Source of the DNA: Gemmatimonadota bacterium
Lineage (GTDB): Bacteria > Gemmatimonadota > Gemmatimonadetes > Gemmatimonadales > GWC2-71-9
NCBI GenBank assembly: GCA_003222205.1
Contig: QHVC01000052.1
Span: 1 to 39,335, forward strand
Length of the DNA stretch: 39,335 nucleotides
Direction: 5' to 3'
The notes beneath the pieces are model-generated. The model saw nothing but the letters and a program-made list of their open reading frames with translations. It ran no database searches and had not been told where the DNA came from. Below are positions 26,614 through 33,642 of this stretch, piece after piece (the stretch's first letter is position 1; every line of letters begins with the position of its first letter). Both the position numbers and the translations under genes were made by a program.

Positions 26614-26652
26614 TCCCGCGCCACCCCGGTGCACCGGGGACCCAACGCGGGA
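26614..26652 (-). promoter_or_regulatory. nested hairpin in the rpsB leader
   Basis: Outer 7-bp stem TCCCGCG/CGCGGGA (26614-26620 with 26646-26652) encloses a perfect 16-base palindrome (CCCCGGTGCACCGGGG, 26624-26639). It lies 37-75 bases before the rpsB ATG, where bacterial rpsB mRNAs commonly carry an S2-responsive leader. The role is inferred from position. Confidence 0.45.
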
Positions 26653-26688
26653 TCAAGCGGCGTGAGGGTTGCCTGCGAAATGCGTTTT

Positions 26689-26772
26689 CGGTTGTCGGTT
26701 CTCGGTCTCCGGTCGCCTCGGCTCGATCCTGCAGCCGACAGCACCGAGAACCGACAACCGATGACCGACTAC
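26689..26772. repeat. inverted pair of 7-nt tandem arrays between rpsI and rpsB
   Basis: Left array: four heptamers of CGGTNNN (26689-26716). Right array: four heptamers CGANNAC (26745-26772), the complementary type, containing the rpsI stop (26769-26771). The two arrays include an 18-bp perfect inverted repeat (26689-26706 with 26743-26760; 36-base loop), so the transcript can fold into a long hairpin just after rpsI. Confidence 0.85.
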
Positions 26773-27173
26773 CGTTTAGAGAACTGGAACCGCTTGCGCG
26801 CCCCGGCGCGGCCGGGCTTCTTGCGCTCGACGGCCCGCGGATCGCGCGTCAGCAGTCCTTGCTCCCGTAGCTTCTTGCGATGCCGGTCGTCCGCCAGGCA
26901 CAGCGCCCGCGCGATCCCCAACCGCATCGCTCCCGCCTGCCCCGTCACCCCGCCGCCCCGGCAGTTCCCCTTCACGTCAAAGGCGCCGAGCGTGTCGGTC
27001 GCGGTGAACGGCTGCTGGATGTGGGACACGAGGGAGGGACGCGGGAAGTAGTCACCCAGCGTCCGCCCGTTGATGTTCCACTTCCCCGAGCCCGGCGTCA
27101 GGTATACGCGCGCCACGCTCTCCTTGCGCCGGCCGATGGCGTGCCAGCGCAGCTCCGGCGTCGGCGCGGTCAT
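26769..27173 (-). CDS. rpsI: 30S ribosomal protein uS9
   Basis: Small-subunit head protein whose C-terminal tail reaches the P-site tRNA. 134 residues: HAIGRRKESVARVYL at the start, INGRTLGDYF, GGGVTGQAGAMRLGIARAL and the basic tail ending KKPGRAGARKRFQFSKR, all as expected. ATG 27173 overlaps the rplM stop (ATGA). Confidence 0.97.
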   Translation of the reverse strand: MTAPTPELRWHAIGRRKESVARVYLTPGSGKWNINGRTLGDYFPRPSLVSHIQQPFTATDTLGAFDVKGNCRGGGVTGQAGAMRLGIARALCLADDRHRKKLREQGLLTRDPRAVERKKPGRAGARKRFQFSKR

Positions 27174-27619
27174 TCGGCCTCCCCGGCGCCCAGCGCCAGG
27201 GGCTGCGGCTGCTGCGCCGCGTGCGGATGGGTCGGCCCCGCGTACACCTTCAGCATCTGCTTCACGTGCTCCCGCGAGAGCGTCGTTTTGGGAAGCATTC
27301 CCCACACCGCCTTCTCGATCACCCGTTCGGGGTGCTTGGCCAGCACGGTCTTCACAGCGGTGAAACGCTCGTGCCCCATGTACCCGGTGTGCCGGAAATA
27401 GCGCTTCTGCTCCGGCTTGCGCCCCGTCAACTGCACCTGCTCGGCGTTCACCACGATCACGAAATCTCCACCGTTGACGTGCGGCGTGAACGTCGGCTTG
27501 TGCTTGCCGCGGAGCACCTGCGCCAGACGGCTGGCCAGGCGGCCGAGCGGCTGGCCGGCCGCATCGACCACCCACCACCGACGCTCGACGTCTTCCACCC
27601 GCTGCGTATACGTCTTCAT
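27170..27619 (-). CDS. rplM: 50S ribosomal protein uL13
   Basis: Early-assembling large-subunit protein, 149 residues. It shows VVDAAGQPLGRLASRLAQVL, GDFVIVVNAEQVQLTG, YRHTGY-type segment (YFRHTGYMG) and AVWGMLPKTTLSREH. ATG 27619 chosen; a TTG further upstream lies on the promoter. Standard rplM-rpsI pair with its own promoter. Confidence 0.97.
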   Translation of the reverse strand: MKTYTQRVEDVERRWWVVDAAGQPLGRLASRLAQVLRGKHKPTFTPHVNGGDFVIVVNAEQVQLTGRKPEQKRYFRHTGYMGHERFTAVKTVLAKHPERVIEKAVWGMLPKTTLSREHVKQMLKVYAGPTHPHAAQQPQPLALGAGEAE

Positions 27620-27647
27620 TCCCCGACCCGAAAAATGGCAGACGCGA

Positions 27648-27676
27648 ACTATAGCCGAGGCGTAAGCGCGTGTCAA
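27648..27676 (-). promoter_or_regulatory. strong sigma-70 promoter of rplM-rpsI
   Basis: On the minus strand TTGACA (27676-27671), a 17-bp spacer and TATAGT (27653-27648). This is a perfect -35, an almost perfect -10 and ideal spacing. Transcription would start near 27641, about 22 bases before the rplM ATG. The -35 contains the TGA stop codon of the upstream carrier-protein gene. Confidence 0.88.
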
Positions 27677-28206
27677 CTTGAGGGTTCCACGCTTTCGAGA
27701 GTCACCAGCGGCGCGCCCTTTTCGACCGCCTGTCCTGGCGCGACGTGCACCGCCGCCACCACCGCCGCGCGCGCGGCGCGCAGCTCGTTCTCCATCTTCA
27801 TCGCCTCGACTACCACGAGACCCGCGCCCGCGTCGACGCGCTGGCCGGCGGCGACCTCCACGCGCACGACCAGCCCCGGCATCGGCGCCACGACGATCCC
27901 GCTCCCGCTGGCTGGCCGCCGCGTGCCGGTCAGCGCGCGGATCTGCCGTGTCCGTTCGTCCACCACCTCGACGTCGAACCGCTGCCCCACGGCACCGAGC
28001 GCCCAGCGCTGCCCCCCCTCCTCACCGAGCCCCTCCAGCGGCTGCGCGGCCACCGTCCAGGAGTGCCCCGCGAGCAGGAGATGGTGCAGCGGCGTCCCGG
28101 GCACGGGGGCGAGATGCGCCTCGACCGGCTGGCCGTCCACGGACACCCGGAGGCCGTCGAGGTCGACCTCGAACGTGCGCCCGACCAACCGCACCGCGTA
28201 CTTCAC
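27673..28206 (-). CDS. biotinyl carrier subunit of an acyl-CoA carboxylase (C-terminal half of a split alpha subunit)
   Basis: The C-terminal part is a biotinyl domain with EAMKMEN (Lys137 would carry biotin) inside PMPGLVVRVEV...GLVVVEAMKMENEL. The N-terminal about 95 residues resemble the linker domain (BT-like) that joins carboxylase and carrier in propionyl-CoA carboxylase alpha. 177 residues. With the separate biotin carboxylase at 29441-30961 it adds up to the size of a fused PccA. GTG 28206 overlaps the stop of the TrmA-like gene (GTGA). Cytoplasmic. Could also serve acetyl-CoA carboxylase with accD. Confidence 0.9.
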   Translation of the reverse strand: MKYAVRLVGRTFEVDLDGLRVSVDGQPVEAHLAPVPGTPLHHLLLAGHSWTVAAQPLEGLGEEGGQRWALGAVGQRFDVEVVDERTRQIRALTGTRRPASGSGIVVAPMPGLVVRVEVAAGQRVDAGAGLVVVEAMKMENELRAARAAVVAAVHVAPGQAVEKGAPLVTLESVEPSS

Positions 28207-29444
28207 GCCGCCTCCAGGAGGACGGCGGTCTCGACGTGGGCCGTCTGCGGGAACAGATCGAACGCCCGCACCGCCGCGACCTGGTAATTCACGCTGAGGC
28301 GGCTCACATCGCGCGCCAGCGTCGCCGGGTCCCGGGAGAGGTAGACGAGTCGCCCCACCGGGTCTCCGGTAAAGCGCAGCGTCACGTCCCAATGCAGCCC
28401 CGCGCGCGGCGGGTTGACGATGGCCGCGTCGGGTCGCGGCAGGCTCGCCAGCAGGTCTTCGGCCTTCCCGGCGATGAGCCGCACCTCCCCCCCCAGCCCA
28501 CGCTTTTTCGCCCACTCGATCGCCTTCTCGTCGGCGTCGACGCTCACAACCTGTGCACCCCGCTCCGCGAGCAGGGCCGCGGTGTCGCCGATCCCGCCGT
28601 AGAGGTCCCACACCGTCCGTGCCCTGACGTCGCCAAGCTGCTGCACCGCCCAGCGCCGCGCGAGCATCGCCATCTCGGGGTTGACCGGCTCGAACGCGGT
28701 CGCCGGAAAGCCGGTCGCCGGTCCGGCGACGACGCGGGCAGCGCCCTCGGCCGGCTGCCACCAGCACACGACCTGCTGGCCGTCCGGCAGCGCCGCGCGC
28801 AGATCGGCGGCGCCAAGCCACGGCTCCCCGGCCGACTCCGCGACCACGTGGCGACGCCCCTCCCGGTCCAGGCGCAGGGTGAGGTGTGTGCACTTGGCGG
28901 GCAACAGGTCGAGATGCTTGCGCAAGTCGCGCCACAGGGCCATCAGCCGGAAATCGGCGATCTGGCAGTCCACGAGCGGGAATACCCGCCCGGGCTGATC
29001 GTAGGGATGCAACCCGACCGCCTTCGACCGCCCTCTACCACCCTCTACCGCCAGACTCACTTTCGTCCGATACCGCCACTCTTCAACGGATTCCACGATC
29101 TCGGGGTCCGGGACGTCCACCTTGCCGATGCGCCGCAGGGCGTCGCCGACGATCGCCCGCTTGGCCGCGAGCTGCGCGTCGTAGGCAAGGTGTTGGAGTT
29201 GGCAGCCGCCGCAGCGATCCTGCGAGAAGTGCTGGCAGGGAGGCGTGACGCGGCTGGCGACCGGCTCGAGCACCGTCTCCAGCTCACCGCGGGCGAAGCT
29301 CTTGTGCAACGTCAGGCCGTCGGCCTTGAGCCGCACCCGCTCCCCTGGGGCCGCGCGCGGCACGAACACGGCCCGGCCGTCGGCGAGCCGCCCCACGCCA
29401 TCGCCTCCGGCGGCGATGCCCGTGATCGTGACCAGCTCGCTCAA
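28203..29444 (-). CDS. TrmA/RumA-family RNA methyltransferase homologue lacking the catalytic cysteine
   Basis: 413 residues. N-terminal TRAM-like domain (about 1-60), putative [4Fe-4S] ligands Cys70, Cys78, Cys81 and Cys160 (DRCGGCQLQH, PLVDC), a SAM-binding domain (VWDLYGGIGDTAALLAERGA) and NPPRAGL. In TrmA/RumA the nucleophile lies in a YxSCNPATLARD motif; here it reads YLSRDPATLARD, with Arg371 in place of Cys. The substrate Gln of FxQxN is also changed (FEPVN). The general-base Glu in TAHVET remains. Family membership is clear, but uracil-C5 methylation by the usual mechanism is not expected. TTG start overlapping the accC stop (TTGA). It sits between the two halves of a carboxylase alpha subunit. 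Confidence 0.88.
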   Translation of the reverse strand: MSELVTITGIAAGGDGVGRLADGRAVFVPRAAPGERVRLKADGLTLHKSFARGELETVLEPVASRVTPPCQHFSQDRCGGCQLQHLAYDAQLAAKRAIVGDALRRIGKVDVPDPEIVESVEEWRYRTKVSLAVEGGRGRSKAVGLHPYDQPGRVFPLVDCQIADFRLMALWRDLRKHLDLLPAKCTHLTLRLDREGRRHVVAESAGEPWLGAADLRAALPDGQQVVCWWQPAEGAARVVAGPATGFPATAFEPVNPEMAMLARRWAVQQLGDVRARTVWDLYGGIGDTAALLAERGAQVVSVDADEKAIEWAKKRGLGGEVRLIAGKAEDLLASLPRPDAAIVNPPRAGLHWDVTLRFTGDPVGRLVYLSRDPATLARDVSRLSVNYQVAAVRAFDLFPQTAHVETAVLLEAA

Positions 29445-30961
29445 GACCGCAGCCCTTCGCGGCGGGCGGCATCTGCCCAGGCGGACCGTCGGACAGTCGG
29501 ACTGTCGGACCGTGAATCAGCCTTGGCCTCCGTCCTGCGCTCATCCGCCAGCATGGCGGCAGCGACCGCGACCGCCTGGACGAGATCGTCTGGCGGCGGG
29601 GCCTCCAGCAGCCGCGCGCCGACGCGCTCCAGATAGGTGATGTCGATCTCGCCGCGGCGGAACTCGGGGTCGTCCATCACCCACAGGTGGAAGCTCTGCG
29701 AGGTCGGCAGGCCGACGATGACAAGCTCGCGCAGCGCCCGTCGCATCCGCCGGATCGCTATCTCACGCGTTTCGCCCCAGGCCAGCAGCTTCGCCAGCAG
29801 TGGATCGTAGAACAGCGTCACGTCGTTGCCGGCCTCGACCCCCCCATCCCAACGGATGCCTGGACCCGCGGGGACCCGCAGGTACTGCACTTTCCCCGAC
29901 GCCGGGAGGAACCCGTTGGCGGGGTCCTCGGCGGTGATGCGGCATTCGATGGCGTGCCCCCGGGGCTCCAAGCTCACCCCGCCGCGGATCCGCATCGGCT
30001 CCCCTCCGGCGATCCGCAGCTGCTCGCGCACCAGGTCCACCCCGTACACGAGCTCGGTGACGGGGTGCTCGACCTGAATGCGGGTATTCATCTCGAGGAA
30101 GTAGAACTCGCCGGTCGGCGCGAGCAGGAATTCGATGGTGCCCGCGCCCAGGTAGCCCACGGCCCCCGCGGCCGCCGTGGCGGCCTCCCCCAGCCGGCGT
30201 CGCAGCGCCGGTGTGACGGCCACCGACGGCGCTTCTTCGATGAGCTTCTGGTGGCGGCGCTGAATGCTGCACTCGCGCTCGCCCAACGAGACGACGCGGC
30301 CCGACCGGTCGGCGAGGATCTGGATCTCGATGTGACGCGGGCGCTCGAGGTACTTCTCGATGTACACCGCCCCCGCCCCGAACGCCTTTTCCGCCTCGCT
30401 GTGCGCCCCGCGCAGCGCGGACTCGATCTCGTCGAGGGCGCGTACGAGCCGCATCCCCTTGCCGCCGCCGCCGGACGCCGCCTTGAGCAGCACCGGTAAC
30501 CCGAGCCGCTGCGTTTCGCGGCGCGCCTCGGCAGCATCGCGGACAGGGGCGGCGGTGCCGGGCACCACGGGGATCCCGGCCGCCTGCATGCGTCGCCGCG
30601 CCTCGGTCTTGTCGCCCATCGCCTTGATTGCCGCGGGCGGCGGTCCGACGAAGATGAGCCCGGCGTCCTGTACCGCCCGGGCGAAGGTTTCGCGCTCGGA
30701 GAGAAAACCGTAGCCCGGATGAATCGCCTGACACCCCGTGGCCGTGGCGGCCGCAATCAGCTTCGCGATGTCAAGGTAAGACTCGGCAGCAGGTGGGGCG
30801 CCGAGCGCGACGGCGGCGTTCGCCGCGCGCACGTGGGGGGAGAGCCGATCGGCGTCGGAATAGACTGCCACGGCCTCGAGACCCTCTTCATGGCACGCCC
30901 GGATGATGCGCAGGGCGATCTCGCCGCGGTTGGCGACGAGAATTCGACGCAGGGGGGACAC
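29441..30961 (-). CDS. accC: biotin carboxylase subunit of an acyl-CoA carboxylase
   Basis: ATP-grasp enzyme that carboxylates biotin on the carrier protein. 506 residues: ILVANRGEIALRIIRAC at the N terminus, HPGYGFLSE, ATP loop KAASGGGGKGMRLV, ERECSIQRRHQKLIEEAPS, FLEMNTRIQVEHPVTE. The C-terminal tail after about residue 475 is encoded partly by an 8-nt repeat (29483-29514) and is probably not functional. Start GTG 30961 chosen because GGAAGG precedes it; an ATG 12 codons earlier lies inside a repeat array. It lacks the carrier domain, which is encoded separately two genes downstream. Confidence 0.93.
   Translation of the reverse strand: MSPLRRILVANRGEIALRIIRACHEEGLEAVAVYSDADRLSPHVRAANAAVALGAPPAAESYLDIAKLIAAATATGCQAIHPGYGFLSERETFARAVQDAGLIFVGPPPAAIKAMGDKTEARRRMQAAGIPVVPGTAAPVRDAAEARRETQRLGLPVLLKAASGGGGKGMRLVRALDEIESALRGAHSEAEKAFGAGAVYIEKYLERPRHIEIQILADRSGRVVSLGERECSIQRRHQKLIEEAPSVAVTPALRRRLGEAATAAAGAVGYLGAGTIEFLLAPTGEFYFLEMNTRIQVEHPVTELVYGVDLVREQLRIAGGEPMRIRGGVSLEPRGHAIECRITAEDPANGFLPASGKVQYLRVPAGPGIRWDGGVEAGNDVTLFYDPLLAKLLAWGETREIAIRRMRRALRELVIVGLPTSQSFHLWVMDDPEFRRGEIDITYLERVGARLLEAPPPDDLVQAVAVAAAMLADERRTEAKADSRSDSPTVRRSAWADAARREGLRS
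29483..29514. repeat. 8-nt tandem repeat coding the C-terminal tail of the biotin carboxylase
   Basis: Four octamers of the form GGACNGTC (ggaccgtc, ggacagtc, ggactgtc, ggaccgtg on the plus strand). They translate to part of a Ser/Arg-rich tail near the accC end. Confidence 0.85.
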
Positions 30962-30982
30962 CCCACCTTCCGCACCCAGTTG

Positions 30983-31065
30983 TCGGTTATCGGTCATCGG
31001 TCATCGGTAAGCGACGATCCCGAATGAGCCACCGACGAGCGAAAACCGACGACCGTGAACCGCTC
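30983..31065. repeat. opposed 7-nt tandem arrays between accC and the upstream unknown gene
   Basis: Left array: TCGGTNA units (four, from 30983 to 31010). Right array: ACCGNNN/AGCGAAA units (five, 31031-31065), complementary in type, running up to the stop of the unknown exported protein (31064-31066). Same family as the pair at 26689-26772, but the inverted repeat here is imperfect. Confidence 0.75.
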
Positions 31066-32008
31066 ATCGTCGACACCCGACCTCCTTCGCCACACCGTAC
31101 GTCGCGAGCGTCCCGCACAGCGACGGCGTCAGCGCCACCGCCCGATGGTACAGCGTCAGCGCCGGCCGTGCCCAGGGATCGTGCGCCTGAATCGCGAGCT
31201 GCAACGCGGCAAAACCAAAATCCTGCGGCGGGACCGGATCGCGCGCCGCTCCGCTGCCGGTGACCCACACCAGCGGCCGGGTGCTCCACTGGACGCGCGA
31301 GCCGTCGTCGGGCGGGCGGGCGAAGCCCATGCTCGCGCACACCGGGCGCCGGGCCGCGAGCAGCTCGATCCACGGTACGCCGCGCGCGCGCCGCGGCGGT
31401 GCCCGCCCGAGCCGGAGGTCGTTCGCGACACGCGCGCGCAGCGCGCCGTCGATCGTCCACATCGCGTAGGGAATGACGGTGATGTCGGTCCGCAGCAGGC
31501 GCGCGAATCGCAGGTACAGCACCGCGAACGTATTGGACGGGTCGGAGGTGAGCAGCACCCCGCCGCGGGGACACGCGCGCAACAGATTCTCGCCCAGCTC
31601 CTCGAGCACCGGCGTGAGCCGTGCGCCTGGGGGCATCATGCCGAAGGTACGGACGCCCGCGTCGCTCCCTTCCGACTCCCAGGCCAGCACCGCGCGCTCA
31701 CCCCAGGCGAAGACGCGGAACGCACGCGCCGAGTCGGCTCGGGCCGTGCTGGGCTCGAGGGCGGCGGCCCTGGTGAAGGCGAGGTCGGCGGTGTCCAGCG
31801 CGGCGCGCGTCCCGACCGTGTCGGCGCCCGCGACGTGCCGATGGTAGTCCGCTGCCACCCGCATGAGCCCCAGCCCCAGCTGGAACCACGCCCCGGCATC
31901 GCCCGAGTCACGGGCGACCCGGGCCCGCAGCAACATCAAGGTGTCCCCGCCCGGCGGCGGGGCCTGGAGCAGGACCGCGACCAGGGCGCTAGAGAGGAAT
32001 GTTGCCAT
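31064..32008 (-). CDS. uncharacterised exported or membrane-tethered protein
   Basis: 314 residues with a short hydrophobic N terminus ([19 protein letters not shown]) that looks like a signal peptide. A region around residues 28-95 could form TPR-like helices ([20 protein letters not shown]). The middle contains [20 protein letters not shown] and [10 protein letters not shown], reminiscent of soluble tails of DUF2723-type membrane proteins; that is only an impression. ATG 32008 overlaps the pccB end by 20 bp, so the gene belongs to the carboxylase operon. Function unknown. Confidence 0.7.
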   Translation of the reverse strand: MATFLSSALVAVLLQAPPPGGDTLMLLRARVARDSGDAGAWFQLGLGLMRVAADYHRHVAGADTVGTRAALDTADLAFTRAAALEPSTARADSARAFRVFAWGERAVLAWESEGSDAGVRTFGMMPPGARLTPVLEELGENLLRACPRGGVLLTSDPSNTFAVLYLRFARLLRTDITVIPYAMWTIDGALRARVANDLRLGRAPPRRARGVPWIELLAARRPVCASMGFARPPDDGSRVQWSTRPLVWVTGSGAARDPVPPQDFGFAALQLAIQAHDPWARPALTLYHRAVALTPSLCGTLATYGVAKEVGCRR

Positions 32009-33512
32009 GCTTGCGCGCCGGAACGCGGTCGCGCTTGGTCTCCAGGGTGGCGAGCGCGGCGATCAGGCGCGGGCGCGTATCGCGGGGATCGATGATGTCG
32101 TCGAGGTAGCCCCGCGCGGCGGCTTCATAGGGGTGCGCGAACTTCTCCCGGTACTCGTCGATCTGCTCCTCGGTCGCCTCCCCCTTGTACAGGATCTCGA
32201 CCGCGCCCTTCGGCCCCATCACGGCGATCTCGGCGGTGGGCCAGGCGACGTTATAGTCGCCGCGGATATGCTTGGAGTTCATCACGTCGTACGCACCGCC
32301 GTAGGCTTTGCGCGTGATCACCGTGAGCTTGGGGACCGTCGCCTCGCAGTACGCGTACAGCAGTTTGGCCCCGTGCTTGATGATGCCGCCGTGCTCCTGC
32401 GCGAGGCCCGGAAGGAATCCCGGCACGTCCTCGAACGTCACGAGCGGGATGTTGAAGGCGTCGCAGAAGCGGATGAACCGGGCGCCTTTGACCGACGCCG
32501 CGATGTCCAGGACGCCGGCGAGCACGGCCGGTTGGTTCGCCACGACACCGACGGCCCGCCCCCCCAGGCGCGCGAACCCGACGATCAGGTTCCCGGCGAA
32601 GTCGCGGTGCACTTCGCAGAACTCCCCCTGATCCACGACCCGGCGGATCACGTCGTGCATGTCGTAGGGCTTGTTCGCGTCGACGGGGACGACCTCCAGG
32701 AGCCCGTCGTCGCGACGGTCGGCCGGATCGTCCGTCGGGCGCAGCGGCGGCGCGTCGAGGTTGTTCGACGGCAGGTACGCGAGCAGGGAGCGGATCGCCG
32801 TGAGGCTCTCGAGCTCCGAGTCGTGCACGAAGTGCGCCACTCCCGACGTCGCTCCGTGCGCGTCCGCGCCGCCCAGCTGCTCGAACGTGACCTCTTCGTG
32901 CGTCACCGTCTTCACAACGCTGGGGCCGGTGACGAACATGTAGGAGATGTTGCGGACCATGAACACGAAGTCGGTGATGGCAGGGCTGTACACCGCGCCG
33001 CCGGCGCAAGGGCCAAGGACGGCGCTGATCTGGGGGACGACGCCCGAGGCGAGGGTGTTACGCAGGAAGATCTCGGCGTAGCCGCCGAGCGACGACACCC
33101 CTTCCTGGATGCGCGCGCCGCCCGAATCGCTGAGCCCGATGATCGGGGCGCCGTTGCGCACCGCGAGGTCCATCACCTTGCAGATCTTTTCCGCGTGCGC
33201 CTCGGAGAGCGAGCCCCCGAACACCGTGAAATCCTGGGCAAACACGTAAACCAGGCGCCCGTCGACCCGCCCCCAGCCGGTCACGACGCCGTCACCCAGC
33301 ACTTTCTGGTCGGCGAGTCCGAAATCGGTCGCGCGGTGCGTGACGAAGCGGTCCAGCTCCACGAACGTGCCGGGGTCGAGCAGCACGTCGAGCCGCTCGC
33401 GCGCGGTCATCTTCCCCTTCTCGTGCTGCGCCTGCACGCGCTCCGCGCCCCCGCCCTGCTCGGCTTCCGCCCGCTTCTGGCGCAGGAGTTCCAGCTTCTC
33501 TTGCATGGTCAT
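31989..33512 (-). CDS. pccB: propionyl-CoA carboxylase beta chain
   Basis: Carboxyltransferase subunit converting propionyl-CoA to methylmalonyl-CoA. 507 residues. [17 protein letters not shown] at the start, then [20 protein letters not shown] and [16 protein letters not shown]. The C-terminal half has [40 protein letters not shown] and the terminal RKHGNIPL, all close to human PCCB, including the Asp in GAYDVM that favours propionyl-CoA. ATG 33512 chosen (a second ATG is two codons in). Works with the biotin carboxylase and carrier encoded downstream. Confidence 0.94.
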   Translation of the reverse strand: MTMQEKLELLRQKRAEAEQGGGAERVQAQHEKGKMTARERLDVLLDPGTFVELDRFVTHRATDFGLADQKVLGDGVVTGWGRVDGRLVYVFAQDFTVFGGSLSEAHAEKICKVMDLAVRNGAPIIGLSDSGGARIQEGVSSLGGYAEIFLRNTLASGVVPQISAVLGPCAGGAVYSPAITDFVFMVRNISYMFVTGPSVVKTVTHEEVTFEQLGGADAHGATSGVAHFVHDSELESLTAIRSLLAYLPSNNLDAPPLRPTDDPADRRDDGLLEVVPVDANKPYDMHDVIRRVVDQGEFCEVHRDFAGNLIVGFARLGGRAVGVVANQPAVLAGVLDIAASVKGARFIRFCDAFNIPLVTFEDVPGFLPGLAQEHGGIIKHGAKLLYAYCEATVPKLTVITRKAYGGAYDVMNSKHIRGDYNVAWPTAEIAVMGPKGAVEILYKGEATEEQIDEYREKFAHPYEAAARGYLDDIIDPRDTRPRLIAALATLETKRDRVPARKHGNIPL

Positions 33513-33524
33513 GGCGACAAGATA

Positions 33525-33642
33525 GACGCCGAGGCGCCGAGGCGCTAAGTGGACGCCAAGCAAAGAGTGGTCAGGACATGTCTATCCTGACCACTCTCAC
33601 CTCGCATCCACTCGGCACCTCCGCGCCTAGGCGTCTACCTTG
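33525..33642. repeat. composite inverted element between rpsA and pccB
   Basis: Outer arms are 8-nt degenerate arrays: gacgccga/ggcgccga/ggcgctaa units at 33525-33556 and the complementary type at 33611-33642. About 31 bases of each arm pair with roughly six mismatches. The right arm contains the rpsA stop (33627-33629). The arms flank a perfect 13-bp hairpin at 33564-33597. Confidence 0.8.
33564..33597 (-). terminator. perfect 13-bp hairpin downstream of rpsA
   Basis: AGAGTGGTCAGGA (33564-33576) pairs exactly with TCCTGACCACTCT (33585-33597) around an 8-base loop, about 30 bp after the rpsA stop. On the minus strand it is followed only by a short TTTG, so it is a likely but not classical terminator. 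Confidence 0.6.

Noticed and set aside
26689-31075. Tandem arrays considered as CRISPR
   Set aside because: Units are only 7-8 nt, degenerate and without spacers, and no cas gene is present.
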